The notes under the pieces are model-generated. The model searched no databases, was not told where the DNA came from, and worked only from the letters and a program-made list of their open reading frames with translations. Below are positions 38,501 through 48,734 of a stretch of 64,000 bases of DNA, piece after piece. A program made the translations under genes and the position numbers. The stretch is from Novosphingobium fluoreni (GTDB lineage Bacteria > Pseudomonadota > Alphaproteobacteria > Sphingomonadales > Sphingomonadaceae): NCBI RefSeq assembly GCF_014196615.1, contig NZ_JACIDY010000002.1, positions 434,001 to 498,000 on the forward strand. The letters are read 5' to 3'. Within the stretch, counting starts at the first letter, position 1; every line of letters begins with the position of its first letter.

Positions 38501-39511
38501 CTAAAGTCGAGCCGCCCGGTGGCCGGCGCACGCACCCGCCATGCGGATGGCAGCGATCGTCGCGCCGGCGCTGGCCGTTCCGCGCCCGGCGATCCCAAAC
38601 GCGGTGCCGTGATCGGGCGAAGTGCGGATGATCGGGAGGCCCAGCGTGACGTTGACGCCCTGGTCGAAGTCCAGCGTCTTGATCGGGATCAGCGCCTGAT
38701 CATGGTACATGCATATTGCCACATCGTACTTCCCGCGCTCATGCGCGGCGAACAGCGCGTCGGCGGGATGCGGTCCGGAAACCGTTAACCCCTCGGCCCG
38801 CAAGGCGGCGATGGCGGGGGCGATGACGTCGCGATCCTCGGTGCCCATGCGCCCGTCTTCCCCCGCGTGGGGATTGAGTCCGGTGATGGCGATCCGGGGA
38901 CTTTCCAGCCCGAAGTCCCGCTCCAGGGAGGCGGCGACGATGCGGACGCGGCGAATGATCAGGTCCTGGGTGATCAGCCGCGGAACGTCGGCCAGGGCGG
39001 CATGGACGGTCAAAGGCACCGTGCGCAGAGACTGGCCGGCCAGCATCATCACAGCATCGTGGTGCGCGATGCCGCATGCGTCGGCGACGAACTCGGTCTG
39101 GCCGGGTTGTGTGAACCCCTGCCGCGCCAAGTGCGACTTGGCGATCGGCCCGGTGACGATCGCGGCGGCGGTGCCATCCACAGCCCAGCGCGCGGCATGG
39201 GTCAACGAGGCGATGGCAAAGAGGGCGCCCTGCGTATCAGGCTCTCCGGGGTGATATTCGGCATCGTGCTCGCCCAGCACCGGCAGGCCATGCCGGAAAG
39301 CTTCCATCACCTCCGCTGCATCCGTGATCGTCACGAGAGGCATCGACAGGCCTCGGCTCTTTGCGGCGGCGGCCAGGACGGTGGCGCCCCCGCTCGCAAA
39401 GAAGGGCGCCAGGCCCGCGGCCTCCCGCTGGCACCAGGCTTGCGCAATCAGCTCTGGCCCGACGCCCGCCGGATCGCCGATGGAGATCGCAAGCGGGGCC
39501 GTCGGCACCAT
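38501..39511 (-). CDS. pdxA: 4-hydroxythreonine-4-phosphate dehydrogenase
   Basis: Oxidises 4-phosphohydroxy-L-threonine in pyridoxal phosphate synthesis. The 336-residue protein shows the opening ISIGDPAGVGPELI, the substrate segment VTGPIAKSHLARQGFTQPGQTEF, metal-ligand His residues in LNPHAGEDG and the YHDQALIPIK block. It starts eight bases after surA ends, within the same transcript. Confidence 0.95.
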   Translation of the reverse strand: MVPTAPLAISIGDPAGVGPELIAQAWCQREAAGLAPFFASGGATVLAAAAKSRGLSMPLVTITDAAEVMEAFRHGLPVLGEHDAEYHPGEPDTQGALFAIASLTHAARWAVDGTAAAIVTGPIAKSHLARQGFTQPGQTEFVADACGIAHHDAVMMLAGQSLRTVPLTVHAALADVPRLITQDLIIRRVRIVAASLERDFGLESPRIAITGLNPHAGEDGRMGTEDRDVIAPAIAALRAEGLTVSGPHPADALFAAHERGKYDVAICMYHDQALIPIKTLDFDQGVNVTLGLPIIRTSPDHGTAFGIAGRGTASAGATIAAIRMAGACAGHRAARL

Positions 39512-39518
39512 CAGCGCG

Positions 39519-40883
39519 TCAGTTGTATTCGATCACCGCATCGCGGCGCAGATCGCGCAGATACATCTGTGCGCGCTTGTTGATGCGATCGTCTTCCATC
39601 TGGCTTTGCAACTGCTCGAAGTTGGGGCCGGAGGCGTTCGGCGCGTCGTCTCGGCCGCACAGCATCAGGACGCGGACGCCTTCGCTGATCGAACCGAACG
39701 GCGGGGACGTCTCACCGATGCTGAGCGACAGCACGGCATTCTGTAGCGGGCCCGGCAAGTCGCGCGCGCGAACCTGATCGTTGGCCACGACTTGCGCGCC
39801 CAGCTTCGCCGCTACTTCATCCACCGCGCCGCAACCCTTGGCGGTCTGCATCGTGGTGGCGAACGTCTTGGCGCGCGCCGTCGCTTGCGCCTGGGTGGTG
39901 CCAGCGGGGAAGTTGATCGAGACCTGCTTAAGCGCCAGGACAGCATCGCGCGGATCGGCGGTCAGCACCTTGCGCTTGTCGATCAGGTAAAGGATCGAAT
40001 AGCCGCCGGGGATCTTGATCGGGCCGACCAGCTGGCCGGGGTTGATGTCGCTGGCGGCAGAGGCCAGTTCCGTGGGAAGCTGCGCCAGGCGAATCCAGCC
40101 CAGATCGCCACCCACGGCTGCAGTGGACGCCTGAGAATACTGGCGCGCATAAGCGACGAAGCTGCCGCCGCCCTTCAGCTGCTCTACGATCTTGCGGGCG
40201 TTTTCACCAACTTGAGCATCATCCTGATCGTTGGAGGCCAGGAAGATCTCACCCAGGCGGTACTCGTCCGTTCCCTTGGCGGCCTGAAGGCGGTTCATCA
40301 CCTCCTTCACCTCGTCGTCCGAAACGTTGATGAACGGCGCGACATTGCGGCTGAGCAGGCGCTGCCAGGAAAGCTCACCCCTGATCTGGCGCTTGAGCGA
40401 CGACGGCGACGAACCGACGCGTACCAGGTAGGCGTCCATCGCACCGGGGTTCTGGCCGAAGTTCTGGCCCGCCACGCGGGCGTAGGTCTGGTCGATCTCC
40501 GCCTGCTTGATATCGATGTCAGCCGCCTTGGCCGCCTGGATCTGTAGCGTTTCGTCGATCAGGTTGCGCAGCACCTGCAGGCGCAGGCGGGTCTTTTCCT
40601 CTTCGCCGACCTTGTTCTCGTTAGCCGCGAGGATCAGCGCCAGGCGCTGGTCGACATCGGTGCCGGTGATGACATCGCCGTTCACCACCGCGGTGGCGCG
40701 GCGCATGTTCGGGTTGTTCTGGGCGAAGAGCTTCACGTCATCGGGAATCGAGATGTTGCCTTGGGCGTCGTTCGGCTGGGACGGTTCCTGCTGGGCCGAA
40801 GCGATCGGCGTCGCGAGTGCGCTCGCAACCGCGCAGATCGCGAAGGAACCCTTGATCAAACCCTTGCGAATGCTGGTCTTCAC
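39519..40883 (-). CDS. surA: Periplasmic chaperone / peptidyl-prolyl isomerase SurA
   Basis: SurA escorts outer membrane proteins to BAM. The 454-residue protein has a signal peptide ending ATPIASA, an N-terminal SurA chaperone domain (AVVNGDVITGTDVDQRLALIL), one clear parvulin domain in the middle (LGEIFLASN...GGSFVAYARQYSQ...GGDLGWIRLAQLP) and a C-terminal part. The start codon is GTG at 40883. It lies between lptD, whose assembly depends on SurA, and pdxA. Confidence 0.93.
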   Translation of the reverse strand: MKTSIRKGLIKGSFAICAVASALATPIASAQQEPSQPNDAQGNISIPDDVKLFAQNNPNMRRATAVVNGDVITGTDVDQRLALILAANENKVGEEEKTRLRLQVLRNLIDETLQIQAAKAADIDIKQAEIDQTYARVAGQNFGQNPGAMDAYLVRVGSSPSSLKRQIRGELSWQRLLSRNVAPFINVSDDEVKEVMNRLQAAKGTDEYRLGEIFLASNDQDDAQVGENARKIVEQLKGGGSFVAYARQYSQASTAAVGGDLGWIRLAQLPTELASAASDINPGQLVGPIKIPGGYSILYLIDKRKVLTADPRDAVLALKQVSINFPAGTTQAQATARAKTFATTMQTAKGCGAVDEVAAKLGAQVVANDQVRARDLPGPLQNAVLSLSIGETSPPFGSISEGVRVLMLCGRDDAPNASGPNFEQLQSQMEDDRINKRAQMYLRDLRRDAVIEYN

Positions 40884-41036
40884 CGTGTCGTTTTTCCCAT
40901 TCTTGGCCGTAAACTGAGGGCCGATCCGAAAGCGTGGCCCTTAAGACCCCGCCCTGCGGCAGCGCGGCTTAACGGAAAATGAGTGCGACTGATAGCGCGA
41001 TTGCGCAAGTCGCTCCCACCGTGCGGCCCGCACCGT

Positions 41037-43334
41037 TTACTTGAAGCCGATGTTCTTGAGCGCGAAGTAGATCTGGAACGAATTGCCGCTGCGCGCGTCA
41101 CCCGTCGCCTGATAGTCCCGCCGCCAGGTGAGCGCCACTTCCAGGCAGTCGTCCGAATAGGCCGCGCCGATGCGGGTGCGCAGCGGCTGGAACCCGTCGG
41201 AGCCGTAAATGGGGTCTTGGCTACGGCTGGTCAGGTTGACGACGGACGAGCCGAATATCGACCAGTACTGGAAGAACGAGGCCCTGCCCGCGAAGCGCAA
41301 TTCCTCACGATCGCGCAAGTCCTCCACCGCGTTGATGTCGCGGTTGAGCTTGGTGTAGCCGATCTCTGCGTAGGTCTTCGTGTTGCCCAGCGTCGCGTCG
41401 AGTTCGTTGCGGCGGACGGCGAAGGTGTCCTTGTCGATCCGATAGCGGTGCGTCACCGCGATCCAATCCCGATAACGGACCTCGGTACGGCCCACGATGT
41501 CGGAGGTCTTGCTGGACAGCCCTGTGCCGTCGGGCAGGATCGATTCCCGATTGCCGAGGCGAATCGACTGGCCGATGTTGGCCTTGATCCGCCAGCGAGG
41601 GCGTTCGAACTGCCAGTCCGCGCCATACGTGAAGCGCACGCCGTCCTCGATCCGGTCGTACCCGGGGAAGCGGTTGAGCGCGAAGAGGTTGCTGTCCTCC
41701 AGGTCGATTGCGCGCGAATCCTCGTTCGGGATCGAGAGATTGGGCACGCGCGGCGTGGCGACCAGTTGCACGCGCGGCGTCAGCACCTGGGTGCCGCCAA
41801 AGATCGTGCCTACCATGGGCCAGCGCACGTCCACCGCAGCAGTGGCAATACCGCGCGTCTTCCACCCGGCTTGGCCGCGATAGAGGTCGGTCAGCGTCAG
41901 GTCGTTGTCGCTGGAGTGATAGACGTCACCGCGCACCAGCCCTGTGAACGTCACTTCCTGACCCATGCCGGTCAGCTTGCGCAAAGACCACTGCGCCTTG
42001 GCGAAGGCGCGCTGGGTATCCTGGCCCTGGCTGCGGCTGATCGCCAGTGTGTTGAGCTGCGCCTCCAGCTTGCCGCCCAGCAGCGGATCATCGAACCTGC
42101 GGCGATAGTCGATCAGCGGCAAGGCGACCGGTACCTGCCCCTGATCCACGCCCGCGCGCATGGTCTGCGTGGCCCAGCCGGAGATCGAGAGGTAGCTCTT
42201 GGGGTCTATCCGCTCCACGTCGACCACCGAACGCAGCCGGTCGTCGCGATTGATGTAGTAGCGCCGCAGGAAGGTGCGGTCGGTCGTGCGGCGGATCGAG
42301 GCGGTAACGCTCCAGTTCGGGTCGAGCTGGAACTTGCCGTTGGCGAAGATATATCCGCGGAAGCTGCGGCTGGCGTCCGGATTGTTTCCGGTGATCGGAA
42401 TGCGGCTGCTCGACGTGGCATAGCCGGTGATCTGGTACGCGCCTTTTGACGTCAGGGCCCGGTACTGCCCGGAGACCATCGGCGCCACTTTGGAATAGAC
42501 GTAGGCGGTGGCCGTCAGGTCACGGTTTTTATCGATCTGCCAATAGTATGACCCGCTAAGCTCAAGCCCGTTCGAGGGCGAGGTGCGAAAATCCGGCACC
42601 AGGAAGCCGCCGACCGAGCCTCCGCTGGTCGAAATTCGCAGGCCGGGCAGGGGCAGTTTGATGAAGTCGAACATCTCCAGCCGCGCATTGCGGAAAGAGA
42701 TGCGTTCGGCCGCATCGTCATAGACGACCTGGCTGGCGGTTACGCGCCAGCTGGGCTTCTTCGGACATCCGTCCGAATCCTCGACTGCGCAGCCGGTGTA
42801 GGCCGCTTTGTTCAGGATGACGTTGCCATTTTCGATCCGGCGGCCCTGCACCGCGGCGAGGCGTCCGCCCTGGCGAAGAGCGATCAGCAGGTTTTCCATC
42901 GCCCCGGTCTTCAGCTCGTCCGTCAACTCGACGCGGTCGGTGAACAGCTGGTTGCCGTTCTCGTCGATCATGCGCACGTTGCCGGTGGCGAGAATCTGCC
43001 CGGTGTTGCGATCCCAGGTCACCACGTCGGATCGTACCGATTGGTCATCCCGACGCAGCACGACGTTGCCGGTGGCCGTGACCTTCTCGGAGTTCTGGGC
43101 GTACTCAACCTTGTCGGCGGCAAAGGCGATCGGGATTTCGTTGGGATCGGTCGATGGCGGCGCGGCGGGCGGCAGGGGCGAGATCGGCGCATCGGGCAGC
43201 GGCCGTGTCAGGTCTTGCGCGAACGACGCCGCTGGCAGCGCCATGGCCGCCAGACCTGCTGCCAAAGCGCTCAAGGAAAGGGTTCGCAAGCGACGAGATA
43301 CAGCTTGCGGTGAATGCGGCAGCAAGGGGGGCAT
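41037..43334 (-). CDS. lptD: LPS-assembly protein LptD
   Basis: Outer membrane barrel that inserts lipopolysaccharide into the outer leaflet with LptE. The 765-residue protein has a signal peptide (to PAASFAQ), an OstA/LptA-like beta-jellyroll (AFAADKVEYAQNSEKVTATGNVVLRRDDQSVRSDVVTWD motif pieces) and a C-terminal barrel ending in GFK. The start at 43334 is chosen because it opens with the signal peptide region; the frame could extend to 43439. Two cysteines in GCAVEDSDGC fit the disulphide-bearing region. surA lies downstream. Confidence 0.95.
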   Translation of the reverse strand: MPPLLPHSPQAVSRRLRTLSLSALAAGLAAMALPAASFAQDLTRPLPDAPISPLPPAAPPSTDPNEIPIAFAADKVEYAQNSEKVTATGNVVLRRDDQSVRSDVVTWDRNTGQILATGNVRMIDENGNQLFTDRVELTDELKTGAMENLLIALRQGGRLAAVQGRRIENGNVILNKAAYTGCAVEDSDGCPKKPSWRVTASQVVYDDAAERISFRNARLEMFDFIKLPLPGLRISTSGGSVGGFLVPDFRTSPSNGLELSGSYYWQIDKNRDLTATAYVYSKVAPMVSGQYRALTSKGAYQITGYATSSSRIPITGNNPDASRSFRGYIFANGKFQLDPNWSVTASIRRTTDRTFLRRYYINRDDRLRSVVDVERIDPKSYLSISGWATQTMRAGVDQGQVPVALPLIDYRRRFDDPLLGGKLEAQLNTLAISRSQGQDTQRAFAKAQWSLRKLTGMGQEVTFTGLVRGDVYHSSDNDLTLTDLYRGQAGWKTRGIATAAVDVRWPMVGTIFGGTQVLTPRVQLVATPRVPNLSIPNEDSRAIDLEDSNLFALNRFPGYDRIEDGVRFTYGADWQFERPRWRIKANIGQSIRLGNRESILPDGTGLSSKTSDIVGRTEVRYRDWIAVTHRYRIDKDTFAVRRNELDATLGNTKTYAEIGYTKLNRDINAVEDLRDREELRFAGRASFFQYWSIFGSSVVNLTSRSQDPIYGSDGFQPLRTRIGAAYSDDCLEVALTWRRDYQATGDARSGNSFQIYFALKNIGFK

Positions 43335-43464
43335 GGCTTGCCTATCGCACTGCCCGCGCTTAACTGCAATCCGCCGGTGAAGCGAAGGCGCAGGCTTTGC
43401 GACAGCTTGCTGGTTCCCGTCCGCCGCGGTCGCTCGCAAGAAGAACTATCCCCCAGGAGAATGC

Positions 43465-44925
43465 ATGAAAATTCAATTCCTTGACGCCGCATCGAACTCT
43501 TCCGCAGGAATCCTGGTGCAGCCGGTCAATCAGGGTGCGCTGCCTGCCGGATTGGAGCCGTTGCTGGCAGAGGCCGCCAATCGCGCCAGTTTCAACGGCA
43601 AGGCGGGCCAGATCGTCGAGGGGTTTGCAGAGCGTGACGGGCGGGTGCGCCGCATCGTGCTGGCGGGATTGGGACAGCCCGGCGAAACGCGGGCCGAGTC
43701 AGCCGAGAAAATGGGCTCCGCGCTCGTAGCCAAGTATCTGACATCCGGCGAAACCGGGCTGGCGATCGACCTGACCGGCGTTGGCCTCTCGCGCGATGAG
43801 GCCGCTGGCCTCTTGCTGGGCGCGCGCCTGCGCAGTTGGCGGTTCGACGCCTATCGCACCAAGCTCGCCGATGACAAGAAGCCGACGCTGGCACAGATCG
43901 ACGTGATCGGCGCACCCGAAGGGCTGGAAGCGCAGTGGCAGATCGAGCAGGCCGTGGCGCAAGGCGTAGAATTTACGCGCGAATTGGTCACCGAGCCGGC
44001 GAACGTCATCTACCCCGAAAGCTTCGTGGAGCGTTGCCGCGCGCGGTATGAAGGCACGGGGCTAGTGGTGCGGGTTCTGGACGAGAACGAGATGGTGCAG
44101 CTTGGCATGGGCTCGCTGCTGGGCGTGGCCCAAGGCTCGGCCCGACCGGCCCGCCTGCTCGTCATCGAGTGGAACGGTGGCGCGGCCGGTGCCAAGCCGC
44201 TTGCCTTCGTAGGCAAGGGCGTCACCTTCGATACCGGCGGTATCAGCCTGAAGCCGCCCGCCGGCATGGAAGACATGAAGTGGGACATGGGCGGCGCCGG
44301 TGCCGTGGCCGGAACCATGCTGGCGCTTGCTCTGCGCAAGGCCAAGGCGAACATCGTCGCGGTCTGCGGCCTGGTCGAGAACATGCCGGACGGCAAGGCG
44401 CAGCGTCCAGGCGATGTCGTCACCTCGCTTTCGGGCCAGACGATAGAGGTGATCAACACCGACGCCGAAGGCCGCCTGGTGTTGTGCGATGCGCTCACCT
44501 GGGTGCAGCGTGAATATGCTCCTACGCGCATCGTCGACCTTGCCACCCTGACCGGCGCGATCATCGCGTCGCTCGGGTTCGAATATGCCGGGTTGTTCTC
44601 CAACAACGATGATCTGGCCGCCGCCCTTTCCGCCGCCGGAGAGGCCAGCGGCGACAAGCTGTGGCGGTTCCCGATGGGCTCGGTCTACGACAAGCAGCTG
44701 GAAAGCCCGATCGCCGACATGAAGAATATCGGCACGCGGTTTGGCGGTTCGATCACGGCGGCGCAGTTCCTCAAGCGCTTCATCGAGAATGACACGCCCT
44801 GGGCGCACCTCGACATCGCCGGTACCGTGTGGGCCGACAAGCCCGGCGCGACCTGGGACAAGGGTGCGACCGGCTTCGGCGTGCGCCTGCTGGACCGCTT
44901 CGTGCGCGACACGATCGAGGGCTAA
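43465..44925 (+). CDS. pepA: Leucyl aminopeptidase (M17)
   Basis: Removes N-terminal residues from peptides using two metal ions. The 486-residue protein has the C-terminal M17 catalytic domain: VGKGVTFDTGGISLKP (metal Lys/Asp), the signature NTDAEGRLVLCDAL and the Arg/Lys active-site residues nearby. AGGAGAA lies just before the ATG. It is divergent from lptD and followed by holC after 18 bases; pepA-holC order is common. Confidence 0.96.
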   Translation: MKIQFLDAASNSSAGILVQPVNQGALPAGLEPLLAEAANRASFNGKAGQIVEGFAERDGRVRRIVLAGLGQPGETRAESAEKMGSALVAKYLTSGETGLAIDLTGVGLSRDEAAGLLLGARLRSWRFDAYRTKLADDKKPTLAQIDVIGAPEGLEAQWQIEQAVAQGVEFTRELVTEPANVIYPESFVERCRARYEGTGLVVRVLDENEMVQLGMGSLLGVAQGSARPARLLVIEWNGGAAGAKPLAFVGKGVTFDTGGISLKPPAGMEDMKWDMGGAGAVAGTMLALALRKAKANIVAVCGLVENMPDGKAQRPGDVVTSLSGQTIEVINTDAEGRLVLCDALTWVQREYAPTRIVDLATLTGAIIASLGFEYAGLFSNNDDLAAALSAAGEASGDKLWRFPMGSVYDKQLESPIADMKNIGTRFGGSITAAQFLKRFIENDTPWAHLDIAGTVWADKPGATWDKGATGFGVRLLDRFVRDTIEG

Positions 44926-44943
44926 CGGCAGGACAGCTCCGCC

Positions 44944-45378
44944 ATGCGCGTCGATTTCTACCAGCTTTCCCGCGATCCGGTGGAAGTGGCGCTGCCGCTG
45001 CTCGCCCGCGCCACCTTGAATGCGGGCGAGCGGATGCTGGTGGTATCGCAGGACCCGGCGCAACTTGCGCGAATTGGCGAGGGGCTTTGGTCCCTCGCCG
45101 AGACGTTCCTGGCCAATGGAAGAGCGGGCGAGCCGCACGAGGATCGCCACCCCATCTTGCTGTCCGAGCGTGCGGAGGCGGCCAACGGCGCGCGCTTCCT
45201 GGCACTGGCGGACGGGCAATGGCGTGAGGAAGCTGCCGCTTTTGCCCGCACGTTCCTGCTGTTCGACGATCGCACCGTCGATGGCGCGCGCGGGGTCTGG
45301 CGGCAATTGCGCGATCGGCAAGACACCGAGCGTCATTTCTGGAAGCAGGACGGTGGCCGCTGGGTCGAAGCGGGCTAG
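44944..45378 (+). CDS. holC: DNA polymerase III chi subunit
   Basis: Clamp-loader subunit that links the polymerase to single-strand binding protein. The 144-residue protein shows the chi pattern: VDFYQLSRDPVEVALPLLARATLNAGERMLVVSQDP, with RDRQDTERHFWKQDGGRW at the end. It follows pepA closely in the same transcript. Confidence 0.93.
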   Translation: MRVDFYQLSRDPVEVALPLLARATLNAGERMLVVSQDPAQLARIGEGLWSLAETFLANGRAGEPHEDRHPILLSERAEAANGARFLALADGQWREEAAAFARTFLLFDDRTVDGARGVWRQLRDRQDTERHFWKQDGGRWVEAG

Positions 45379-45455
45379 CGCGCCTTGCTCCTGCGCGCAT
45401 TCCCCGCTAGGGGCCCGCGCAACCGCAGACACCAGCTTCTTTCAAGGAACCTTTC

Positions 45456-45878
45456 ATGGCCGTGACCCGCACCTTTTCGATCATCAAGCCTGACGCCACG
45501 CGCCGTAACCTGACCGGTGCCGTCACCAAGATGCTGGAGGAGGCCGGCCTGCGCGTCGTCGCTTCCAAGCGCATTCAGATGAGCCGGGAACAGGCTGAAG
45601 GCTTCTACGCCGTCCACAAGGAGCGTCCGTTCTTCAACGATCTGGTCAGCTTCATGATCTCCGGCCCCGTGGTCGTGCAGGTCCTGGAAGGTGAGGACGC
45701 CGTGAAGCGCAACCGCGACATCATGGGCGCTACCAACCCAGAGAACGCCGATGCCGGCACCATCCGAAAGGAACTGGCCGAGAGCATCGAAGCCAACTCG
45801 GTCCACGGCTCGGACTCGGAAGAGAATGCCAAGATCGAGATCGACTACTTCTTCAAGCCCGAGGAAATCGTCGGCTGA
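45456..45878 (+). CDS. ndk: Nucleoside diphosphate kinase
   Basis: Balances nucleoside triphosphate pools by phosphate transfer through a histidine. The 140-residue protein shows [19 protein letters not shown], the [17 protein letters not shown] segment and the active-site His within [18 protein letters not shown] precedes the ATG. An intrinsic terminator follows. Confidence 0.98.
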   Translation: MAVTRTFSIIKPDATRRNLTGAVTKMLEEAGLRVVASKRIQMSREQAEGFYAVHKERPFFNDLVSFMISGPVVVQVLEGEDAVKRNRDIMGATNPENADAGTIRKELAESIEANSVHGSDSEENAKIEIDYFFKPEEIVG

Positions 45879-45903
45879 TCCAGCCTCACGGCTGATTTTT
45901 CGA

Positions 45904-45934
45904 AGGGCCGCTCCTGCAAGGGGGCGGCCTTTTC
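45904..45934 (+). terminator. Intrinsic terminator after ndk
   Basis: AGG/GCCGCTCC (45904-45914, one bulged G) pairs with GGGGGCGGCCT (45920-45930) and is followed by TTTC. It ends the pepA-holC-ndk run. Confidence 0.75.
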
Positions 45935-45986
45935 ATTTGCGCGCGCGCCCGCGTTTGCCATATCCTGGCGAACGAGGAGATTTGCG

Positions 45987-46235
45987 ATGCAAGGTATGGG
46001 TCAAACGGCAGGTGAAGCCTGCCCGTTCGAGTTCAATTTCGATCCCGCCACTTTCAAGGTCGGCGACATGGTGAGCTACCGGGTCACCGGCAGCCTTGAA
46101 GGCTTCCCGTTCGTGGGCACTTTGCTGGAAGTTCACGATGATCACGTCGTGCTGACGGACGATCCGGACAAGGCGATCAACCGCTATCGCGGTACGCGCG
46201 AAAGCCGCCCGCTGGTGGAAGAGTCCGAAATCTGA
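45987..46235 (+). CDS. Small conserved-looking hypothetical protein
   Basis: An 82-residue soluble acidic protein (FEFNFDPATFKVGDMVSYRVTGSLEGFPFVGTLLEVHDDHVVLTDDP). The pattern of short beta strands resembles a small SH3-like or Sm-like barrel, but I cannot name the family. GAGGAGA lies eight bases before the ATG. A perfect hairpin at 46274-46305 follows. Confidence 0.7.
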   Translation: MQGMGQTAGEACPFEFNFDPATFKVGDMVSYRVTGSLEGFPFVGTLLEVHDDHVVLTDDPDKAINRYRGTRESRPLVEESEI

Positions 46236-46273
46236 AAGCTTGCCGGCTGATCGGTTCGATCAAGCCGGATCAG

Positions 46274-46305
46274 TCGGGGCGCGGTCACTGATGGCCGCGC
46301 CCCGA
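46274..46305. terminator. Hairpin between convergent genes (46235 and leuA)
   Basis: TCGGGGCGCGG (46274-46284) pairs perfectly with CCGCGCCCCGA (46295-46305) over a ten-base loop. No T-run is seen on either side, so it may serve both converging transcripts as a weak terminator or 3' stabiliser. Confidence 0.5.
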
Positions 46306-46316
46306 TCGCATGTGGA

Positions 46317-47984
46317 TCAGACGCCGTTGGCGGCGCTCAGCACGGCGCGGACGCTGGCGGTGGCCACGTCCTCGTCGATACCCACGCCCCAGATCACGCG
46401 GCCATCGGGCAGCAGGCATTCGACGTAGGCCGCCGCCCGCGCCTCGGAACTTTGCCCAAGGGAGTGCTCGGCATAATCGCGCACTTGCAGGTCAAGCCCG
46501 AAGCTGTCCTTTAGCGTGGCTGTGACGGATGAGATGAGGCCATTGCCTCGGCCCGAGACGGTCTGCTCCTGGCCATCGACCCCGATCTTGCCCGAGAAGA
46601 GACGCGTGCCATCGGCGGTGCGGCCTTCGTCCCAATCGATCAGCTGATAGCGCTGCGGGCCGCCGAGGCGATAGACCTTCTGGAATACGCTCCAGATGTC
46701 ATCCGCCTGCAATTCCCGGCCCAGTTCATCCGCCAGTTCCTGGACGTGGCGCGAAAAGTCCGCCTGCATCCGCTTGGGCAGCTTCAAGCCTTGGTCTTGC
46801 TCGATCACCCAAGCAAATCCGCCCTTGCCGGACTGCGAGTTGACGCGAATCACCGCCTCGTAGCTGCGGCCCAGGTCAGCCGGGTCGATCGGCAGGTAAG
46901 GCACCGCCCAAAGCTCGTCGTTACGCTGCTCTTGTGCGGCGAAGCCTTTCTTGATGGCGTCCTGATGGCTGCCGGAAAAGGCGGTGAACACCAGCTCGCC
47001 ACCATAGGGATGACGTTCGGCCACCTTCAGCTGGTTGCAGTATTCGACGGTCTGGATCACCTCGTCGATGTCCGAGAAGTCCAGCTTGGGATCGACGCCC
47101 TGAGTGTAGAGGTTGAGGCCCACGGTCACCAGGCAGCAATTGCCGGTGCGCTCGCCATTGCCGAAGAGGCAGCCCTCCACGCGGTCTGCGCCCGCCATCA
47201 GCCCCAACTCGGCCGCGGCCACGCCGGTGCCCCGGTCGTTGTGGGTGTGCAAAGAGATTACCGCGCTCTCGCGGTTGGGCAGGTTGCGGCAAAAATACTC
47301 GATCTGGTCGGCATAGATGTTGGGCGTTGCCGCCTCCACCGTGGCCGGCAGATTGAGGATGATCGGGCGCTCCGGCGTGGGCTGCAGAATGCCCATCACC
47401 GCCTCGCAGCACTCCAAGGAGAAATCGAGTTCGGCGGTGGAAAACGTCTCCGGGCTATATTCGAAATGCCACTGCGTTTGCGGGTACTTGGCCGCCTGAT
47501 CGCGAAGCACTTTCGCGCCATTCTCGGCGATCGCGCGAATTTCGTGCTGCTCCATACCGAACACGACTTGCCGCCAGAGCGGCGACACGGCGTTGTAAAG
47601 GTGGACGATCGCCGCCTTCGCGCCCGCCAGGCTTTCGAACGAGCGTTCGATCAGGTCCTGTCGCGATTGGGTGAGGACTTGCACCAGGACGTCATCCGGG
47701 ATGCGGCCGCTGTCGACCAGGCCGCGGATAAAGTCGAACTCGGTAGCGCCGGCTGCCGGGAAGCCGACCTCGATCTCCTTCAGGCCGACTTTCACCAGAA
47801 GATCGAAAAAGCGCGTCTTCTTCTCCGCTCCCATCGGATCGATCAGCGCCTGGTTTCCGTCACGCAGGTCGGTGGAAAGCCAGCGCGGGGCCTTGGTGAT
47901 CGTGCGGCCGGGCCACTGGCGATCGGGCAAGTTGATTTGCGGGAAGGGGCGGTACTTGACCGAAGGGTCTTTCAGCATGGTCAT
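46317..47984 (-). CDS. leuA: 2-isopropylmalate synthase
   Basis: First committed enzyme of leucine synthesis, joining acetyl-CoA and 2-oxoisovalerate. The 555-residue protein belongs to the longer LeuA type with [17 protein letters not shown], the metal-binding [11 protein letters not shown] and a C-terminal regulatory domain (from about residue 430) that binds leucine. ATG at 47984 gives the usual [14 protein letters not shown] start; the frame extends to 48029. Downstream it converges on the gene at 45987. leuB, leuC and leuD are not in the window. Confidence 0.96.
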   Translation of the reverse strand: MTMLKDPSVKYRPFPQINLPDRQWPGRTITKAPRWLSTDLRDGNQALIDPMGAEKKTRFFDLLVKVGLKEIEVGFPAAGATEFDFIRGLVDSGRIPDDVLVQVLTQSRQDLIERSFESLAGAKAAIVHLYNAVSPLWRQVVFGMEQHEIRAIAENGAKVLRDQAAKYPQTQWHFEYSPETFSTAELDFSLECCEAVMGILQPTPERPIILNLPATVEAATPNIYADQIEYFCRNLPNRESAVISLHTHNDRGTGVAAAELGLMAGADRVEGCLFGNGERTGNCCLVTVGLNLYTQGVDPKLDFSDIDEVIQTVEYCNQLKVAERHPYGGELVFTAFSGSHQDAIKKGFAAQEQRNDELWAVPYLPIDPADLGRSYEAVIRVNSQSGKGGFAWVIEQDQGLKLPKRMQADFSRHVQELADELGRELQADDIWSVFQKVYRLGGPQRYQLIDWDEGRTADGTRLFSGKIGVDGQEQTVSGRGNGLISSVTATLKDSFGLDLQVRDYAEHSLGQSSEARAAAYVECLLPDGRVIWGVGIDEDVATASVRAVLSAANGV

Positions 47985-48220
47985 GGCGAAACTCGCTTGG
48001 AAATCTGCGGCAGGGTGTTCTCGGTTCATGTCCCCTGGGCGCCGCTTCGCGCCGCTGTTCGACGCGTTACCTCACGCCCAAGGGCGGATAAGTCGCAGGG
48101 TTAGACCAAGCAGGGCGCGCATATGCCTTGCCTATGGCGTCTGCAACGCCGCATGTAAAGTGGCGGCGCGGGGCATCGGCTTGATGGCTGCCTTACCGTG
48201 AAGAGCAGGGAGAGAGGCTG

Positions 48221-48691
48221 GTGGATACGATCATCAATTATATCGCGATAACGGACAGGCTTGGCACTGCAGGCCAACCCACCGAGGCGCAGTTCCTGAA
48301 GTTATGTGGCGACGGCCTGGAAGTGGTGATCAATCTTGCGCCCGATGGCCTGGAAACATCTCTGCCCGACGAGGGCGCGCTTCTGTCTGGTTTGGGCGTG
48401 GAGTATCATCATATCCCGGTGCCATGGAACGCTCCTAGCGTGGCGCAGTACCGTCGATTTCAAGACGCGATGGCGTCTGCGGCTGGCAAACGGACTTTGG
48501 TGCATTGCCAGGCGAATTACCGCGTTACGGCTTTCATCGCTCCCTACGCGCAAGCTCATCTGGGTTGGACGCGCGTTGAGGCCGAGGCGCTATTGGCGCA
48601 GATCTGGAATTCTCGACCCGACTTTGCGATGGGGGAAGATTGGCGCGAGTTCATCGCGCAGGCTCGTCAGGCGGAGGGTCTGCCTGCCTGA
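48221..48691 (+). CDS. Dual-specificity phosphatase-like protein
   Basis: A 156-residue protein with the cysteine phosphatase loop HCQANYR (H-C-x4-R) near residue 94 and the opening NYIAITDRLGTAGQPTEAQF seen in DUF442-type and plant-like phosphatase folds. The general-acid Asp is not obvious. Start is GTG at 48221 after GGGAGAGAG. It is divergent from leuA. Substrate unknown. Confidence 0.8.
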   Translation: MDTIINYIAITDRLGTAGQPTEAQFLKLCGDGLEVVINLAPDGLETSLPDEGALLSGLGVEYHHIPVPWNAPSVAQYRRFQDAMASAAGKRTLVHCQANYRVTAFIAPYAQAHLGWTRVEAEALLAQIWNSRPDFAMGEDWREFIAQARQAEGLPA

Positions 48692-48734
48692 CAGCACGCC
48701 TTGGCCCCGGGTTTGCAGGCCCGGGGCTGGCATA

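Noticed and set aside
44062..45432. 456-codon minus-strand frame opposite pepA and holC
   Set aside because: It spans two well-supported plus-strand genes and has no recognisable family.
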